Shown in pieces: positions 60,342-64,000 of a stretch of 64,000 nt of DNA. The notes under the pieces were generated by a model. That model worked only from the letters and a program-made list of their open reading frames with translations. It was not told the DNA's origin and ran no database searches. How positions within the stretch are numbered: the first letter of the stretch is position 1; every line of letters begins with the position of its first letter. The DNA lies in the NCBI GenBank assembly GCA_900696525.1, contig CAADGL010000012.1:496001-560000 (forward strand), written 5' to 3'. This DNA is from an uncultured Planctomycetota bacterium (GTDB lineage Bacteria > Planctomycetota > Phycisphaerae > UBA1845 > Fen-1342). Position numbers and translations under genes: made by a program.

Positions 60342-60369
60342 AGTATGGACAAAAAGCGTCCGGTGTCAA
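60342..60369 (-). promoter_or_regulatory. promoter of parB
   Basis: Read on the minus strand: TTGACA (60369-60364, perfect), a 16-base spacer and CATACT (60347-60342). It gives a leader of about 25 bases to the parB ATG at 60310, and no gene precedes parB on this strand. Confidence 0.7.
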
Positions 60370-60512
60370 CGTGAGGGCGTAGCGGCGCGGGCATGCGGCG
60401 CGGCGATGTGGCGCGTAATGGCTGACGGAGGCGGGGCAAGACCACCGGTCTGCGCGGTTGTCAGGGACCGGGAAACTGGGACAATCGGGGCGGGACGGCG
60501 CGGAGCGAGACA

Positions 60513-62633
60513 ATGAAGCTGATCAAGGTGGCGGCGGCGGTGCTGAACCAGACGCCGCTGGACTGGTCTCGCAATTGCGATAACATTATCAATTCTGTCG
60601 CGGCGGCGCGCGCCGCCGGGGCCAGCATCGTCTGCCTGCCGGAGATGTGCATCACCGGCTACGGATGTGAAGACGCGTTCCTTTCGCCCGGCGTGCAGCG
60701 GACGGCGTTGCGGTTGCTGAGGGAGCTGCTGGCGGAGACGCGCGGGCTGGTCGTCTCGTTCGGGCTGCCGGTGTTGTACAACAAGGCGCTGTTCAACACG
60801 GCGTGCCTGGCGGTGGACGGGCGGCTGCTGGGTTTCGTGGCCAAGCGGTTTCTTTGCGGCGATGGGATCCACTACGAGCCGCGCTGGTTCAAGCCCTGGC
60901 CGCGGAATCATCATGCGCACGTGCAGCCCTTCCGGGACCTGGGCGACGATGGCTCGTTGCCGATCGGCGACGTGCACTTTGACGTTGCGGGAGTGAAGAT
61001 CGGTTTTGAGATCTGCGAGGATGCCTGGGTGGCCGACCGGCCCGGGGCCGACCTGGCGCTGCGCGGGGTGGACGTGATCCTGAACCCGAGCGCCAGCCAC
61101 TTCGCGTTCGGCAAGGCGGAAGTTCGCGAGCGGTTCACGCTCGAGGGGTCGCGCGTCTTCGGCTGCGCTTACGTCTATGCCAACCTGCTCGGAAACGAGG
61201 CGGGCCGGGCCATCTACGAGGGCGGGGCGATGATCGCCTCCTGTGGGCGCATGGTCGCCCGCGGCCCGCGCTTCTCCATGCAGGACTGGGTCGTCACCAC
61301 CGCCGTCGTCGATATCGACGCGAACCGCATGCTGCAATCGCGGCTGACCAGCTTCGAGCCGAGCGTCGACGATCCGGGGGCCTGCGTCTCGACGCCCTTT
61401 GAGTTCCCCGACGCGCCAGTCGAGCCGCCGCACGCGGAGCGCGCCGCCTGGGAGCGCGGTGAGTGGGCGAAAGAGGAGGAGTTCACGCGGGCGATCAGCC
61501 TGGCGTTGTTCGACTACCTGCGGAAGAGCCGGTCGCGCGGGTTCGTGGTGTCGCTCAGCGGCGGGGCGGACTCGGCGGCGGTGTCGTGCCTGGTGGCGAT
61601 GATGGCGTTGCTGGCGCAGCGCGAGCTGGGGCCGCACGCCTTTGCGGCCAGGCTTGGGCGCGAGGGGCCGGCGGCGCATAACGGTCCGGCGCGGCCGGCG
61701 GGCGGTCTTCCGGTGGCGGGGCTGGATTCGCTGCTGACGTGCGTCTACCAGTCGACCCGGAACAGCTCGCAGCGGACGCGCGAGGCGGCCCGGGCGCTGG
61801 CCAAGGGGCTCGGGGCGGAGTTCGTGACGTTCGACGTCGACGCGCTGGTGGAGAGCTACGTGAGGCTCGCGTCGAAGGCGGAGTCGCGCGAGCTTTCATG
61901 GGAGCGCGACGACGTCGCGCTTCAGAACATCCAGGCGCGCGTTCGTGCGCCCGGCGTCTGGCTGCTGGCGAACCTCCGCAACGCGCTGCTGCTTTCCACG
62001 AGCAACCGCTCCGAGGCCGCTGTCGGATACGCGACCATGGACGGGGACACGAGCGGCGGACTGTGCCCGATCGGCGGCATCGACAAGGCGTTTCTGCGGC
62101 GCTGGCTGCTGTGGCTTCAGGAGCACGGACCGGAAGACGTCGGGCCGATCGCGGCGCTGGCCCAGGTGACCGCCCAGACGCCGACGGCGGAGCTGCGCCC
62201 CCCCGAGCGGTCGCAGACTGACGAGGCCGATCTCATGCCCTACGAGGTGCTCGACGCGATCGAGCGTGCCGCCATTCGCGACAGGCAGATGCCGGTGGAG
62301 GTGTTTCGGCTGCTCGCGCCGCGCTTTGGCCAACAGGGGCCGCGCCAACTGGCCACGTGGATCGAGCGATTCTTCACCCTCTGGTCCCGAAATCAATGGA
62401 AGCGCGAGCGTTATGCGCCCTCGTTTCACGTCGACGACGAGAACCTCGATCCAAAAACCTGGTGCCGGTTCCCGATTCTCTCCGGCGGCTTCGAGCAGGA
62501 GCTGGCCGAGCTGCGAGCCTTCGTGGATCAGATTGCCGGCGAGCCCAAAAGCGTCCGTGGCGCCGAGCGCCGCGGACGAAGCGTCGAACAACGTCGGCAG
62601 ACGGGCAAAGGGGCCATCGCCCGCAAACGCTGA
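60513..62633 (+). CDS. nadE: glutamine-dependent NAD+ synthetase
   Basis: Makes NAD+ from deamido-NAD+, ATP and glutamine. The 706-residue protein has an N-terminal nitrilase-fold amidase domain (Glu44 in CLPEMCITGYG, Lys111 in AKRFLCGDG, Cys168 in GFEICEDAW) and a C-terminal synthetase domain with the PP-loop SLSGGADSAAV (about 348), STNRSEAAVGYATMDGD and CPIGGIDK. Residues are complete for channelled ammonia use. GGAGCGAGACA precedes the ATG. Divergent from parB across 200 bases. Confidence 0.95.
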   Translation: MKLIKVAAAVLNQTPLDWSRNCDNIINSVAAARAAGASIVCLPEMCITGYGCEDAFLSPGVQRTALRLLRELLAETRGLVVSFGLPVLYNKALFNTACLAVDGRLLGFVAKRFLCGDGIHYEPRWFKPWPRNHHAHVQPFRDLGDDGSLPIGDVHFDVAGVKIGFEICEDAWVADRPGADLALRGVDVILNPSASHFAFGKAEVRERFTLEGSRVFGCAYVYANLLGNEAGRAIYEGGAMIASCGRMVARGPRFSMQDWVVTTAVVDIDANRMLQSRLTSFEPSVDDPGACVSTPFEFPDAPVEPPHAERAAWERGEWAKEEEFTRAISLALFDYLRKSRSRGFVVSLSGGADSAAVSCLVAMMALLAQRELGPHAFAARLGREGPAAHNGPARPAGGLPVAGLDSLLTCVYQSTRNSSQRTREAARALAKGLGAEFVTFDVDALVESYVRLASKAESRELSWERDDVALQNIQARVRAPGVWLLANLRNALLLSTSNRSEAAVGYATMDGDTSGGLCPIGGIDKAFLRRWLLWLQEHGPEDVGPIAALAQVTAQTPTAELRPPERSQTDEADLMPYEVLDAIERAAIRDRQMPVEVFRLLAPRFGQQGPRQLATWIERFFTLWSRNQWKRERYAPSFHVDDENLDPKTWCRFPILSGGFEQELAELRAFVDQIAGEPKSVRGAERRGRSVEQRRQTGKGAIARKR

Positions 62634-62800
62634 ACCGGGAAGCCCGTCACGATCGGTTTCTCGGACCGGATAACGCCGCATGCCGGCGGACGGCGAATGG
62701 CCCGCCGCGTGGCGAGCGATTGGTCCCGGCTCCCCGGGGGATGCGGCACGGAAGGAACCTTGAGGTCATCGATGATCTCACACCGGACGCGGAGGATGTC

Positions 62801-64000
62801 ATGCATTACGGCCTGCTGATCCTGTTGCTGCTCGCGTCTCAGTCGACGCAGCCCGCGAATCAATCCGCAATCGCCCGGCAGTTTCCGCCGCTGCCGGACA
62901 TGACCTCCGACGAGCCGGACTACTTCGCGTGGGTTGCGGACCGCGTGGCCGGGGACATGCCCATGGAGGAGAACGCGGCGCCGCTCTACCTGGAGCTGTT
63001 CGGCCGCATGTCGAGCGCCGTGCAGGAGCTGGGTTTCAAGGGCTTTCGCACGGACCGCGACATCACGCGGTCGTCGGCGCCGGCGCCCTGGGACCCGGAG
63101 CAGCACCCGGAATGGGAAGAGTCGTACCGCCGCTCGCAGGAAGCCATGCAGAAGTACGCCCGGGCGGCGGCGAAGCCCTTCGCACTGTTTCCGTTCTTTC
63201 ACGACGAGAAAGAGAAACCCGAGGAGCGGCTGCTCTACTATGCGCTGACGCCTTACCTGCCCTACATGCGCACCTACAGCATGCACCTGTCAGAGATGGC
63301 CTGGCGCGCGCCGGGCGGGCGCGTCTCGGCGGAGCGCCTGATCGCCGCCTGCCGCACCAGTCTGCAAGTCGCCCGGCAGGTGGAGCGCATGCCGCTGATG
63401 CGCACGCACCTGGCGGGCGGCGGCCTGCGCGTCGTGGCGTACGAGGACCTGCGCTACGCCCTGCGGTACGACGTGTTCTCGGCGGGCGAGCTGGCCGACG
63501 CGCTGAGAATGCTCGAAGCCCACGACGCGCTCCCCCCGCCGCTGAGCCACTGCCTGGCCGGCGAGGCGGCGACGATCTTCGACATGGTGCGCGCAGCGGC
63601 GGACCGGTCGCGTCCTCCGCTGGGCAAAGAGCACATTCGGGACGCGCTGAGCCTGGTGCGTTCGCGGCAGATCGACGCGCGCGAGACGGTCGAGCACGTG
63701 CTCGAGTACCTGGTCGAAGCGGCGCTTTTCGCCGAGAAGCCGTATGCCGCGGAGAGCCGCTCGCTGGCTTCGAACCTGGAGGCGGGCGGGGCGAGCCCGA
63801 GCATGCTGACCAAGATGGTGTTCCCCGATTTCTCGCAGCTCTACTCGCTTGATCGCCGCGTCCGCGCCGAACGCGCCGGAACGCGGCTGCTGCTTCACCT
63901 GCACGCCTTCCACAAGGCGCACGGGCGCTGGCCGGCGACGCTCGACGAGCTGCCGGCGGATGCGAAGCCCTACGTGATCGATCCGTACCGCAACGGCCCG
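62801..64000 (+). CDS. hypothetical exported protein, truncated by window end
   Basis: At least 400 residues are encoded to the right edge, with no stop in the window. The ATG at 62801 has GGAGG 5 bases upstream. A short hydrophobic N-terminus (LLILLLLASQSTQ, residues about 5-17) suggests a weak signal peptide. Most of the sequence is helical and rich in Arg, Ala and Leu (ERLIAACRTSLQVARQVERMPLMRTHLAG). The last visible part (TRLLLHLHAFHKAHGRWPATLDELPADAKPY) matches a stretch often found in planctomycete proteins near the processing motif of secreted or pseudopilin-like proteins. The function is unknown. Confidence 0.65.
   Translation, partial: MHYGLLILLLLASQSTQPANQSAIARQFPPLPDMTSDEPDYFAWVADRVAGDMPMEENAAPLYLELFGRMSSAVQELGFKGFRTDRDITRSSAPAPWDPEQHPEWEESYRRSQEAMQKYARAAAKPFALFPFFHDEKEKPEERLLYYALTPYLPYMRTYSMHLSEMAWRAPGGRVSAERLIAACRTSLQVARQVERMPLMRTHLAGGGLRVVAYEDLRYALRYDVFSAGELADALRMLEAHDALPPPLSHCLAGEAATIFDMVRAAADRSRPPLGKEHIRDALSLVRSRQIDARETVEHVLEYLVEAALFAEKPYAAESRSLASNLEAGGASPSMLTKMVFPDFSQLYSLDRRVRAERAGTRLLLHLHAFHKAHGRWPATLDELPADAKPYVIDPYRNGP

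Overview
The window is high-GC chromosomal DNA from a Gram-negative, flagellated bacterium, most probably a planctomycete (Phycisphaerae-like). The pointers are: a secreted Asp-box protein ending in a calcium-loop (dockerin-type) repeat pair headed CPADLNGDG; P- and L-ring flagellar proteins plus HldE and LptB, which imply an outer membrane and LPS; an N-terminal zinc-ribbon membrane protein; large signal peptidases with zinc-ribbon inserts; and the fliW-csrA-flagellin arrangement. The phylum call is an inference from gene content. I see no insertion sequence, prophage or CRISPR array.

Left end (1-6.7 kb, minus strand): a replication and housekeeping run bioY - TIM-barrel isomerase - truD - dnaA - (311-base gap) - dnaN - dciA - gyrB (cut by the window edge). 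Several genes overlap by 4 bases, and a DciA-type helicase-loader gene sits where recF is often found. From 7 to 22.7 kb lie mixed housekeeping and envelope genes: a glycosyltransferase, protein leucyltransferase (bpt), UbiD-family decarboxylase, a rhomboid-like membrane protein without visible catalytic residues, a PAS-GAF-receiver protein with a dead kinase core, a ketoacyl-ACP synthase, HldE, a PQQ-propeller protein, an M3 peptidase and a large secreted zinc metalloprotease.

Flagellar cluster (23.2-35.6 kb, plus strand): small ORF - flgF - flgG - flgA - flgH - flgI - rod-binding flgJ-like - flgN-like - flgK - flgL - fliW - csrA - fliC. It encodes distal rod, P/L rings, hook-filament junction, filament and the FliW/CsrA switch. 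A CsrA-type motif overlaps the fliC ribosome binding site. A strong hairpin follows fliC, then a promoter and tRNA-Arg(UCG).

36-49 kb: mreD-like gene, lipoprotein hydrolase, DUF255 thioredoxin protein, GH20-like glycosidase, gatB, GNAT protein, a CoA-transferase/GNAT fusion, zinc-ribbon membrane protein, a non-canonical folP, a 61-residue exported protein and a predicted outer-membrane barrel protein. 49-54 kb: lptB and two adjacent signal peptidases I. Between lptB and the first peptidase is a cluster of three phased DnaA boxes, a candidate replication origin or DnaA-controlled promoter. 54-64 kb: TPR lipoprotein, Asp-box protein, truA, nitroreductase, yacG, a parS site, a MEMO1-family gene, parB (with its own promoter, no parA beside it), glutamine-dependent NAD synthetase and a truncated hypothetical protein. 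DnaA boxes, parS and parB together suggest that the right part of the window lies close to the chromosome origin.
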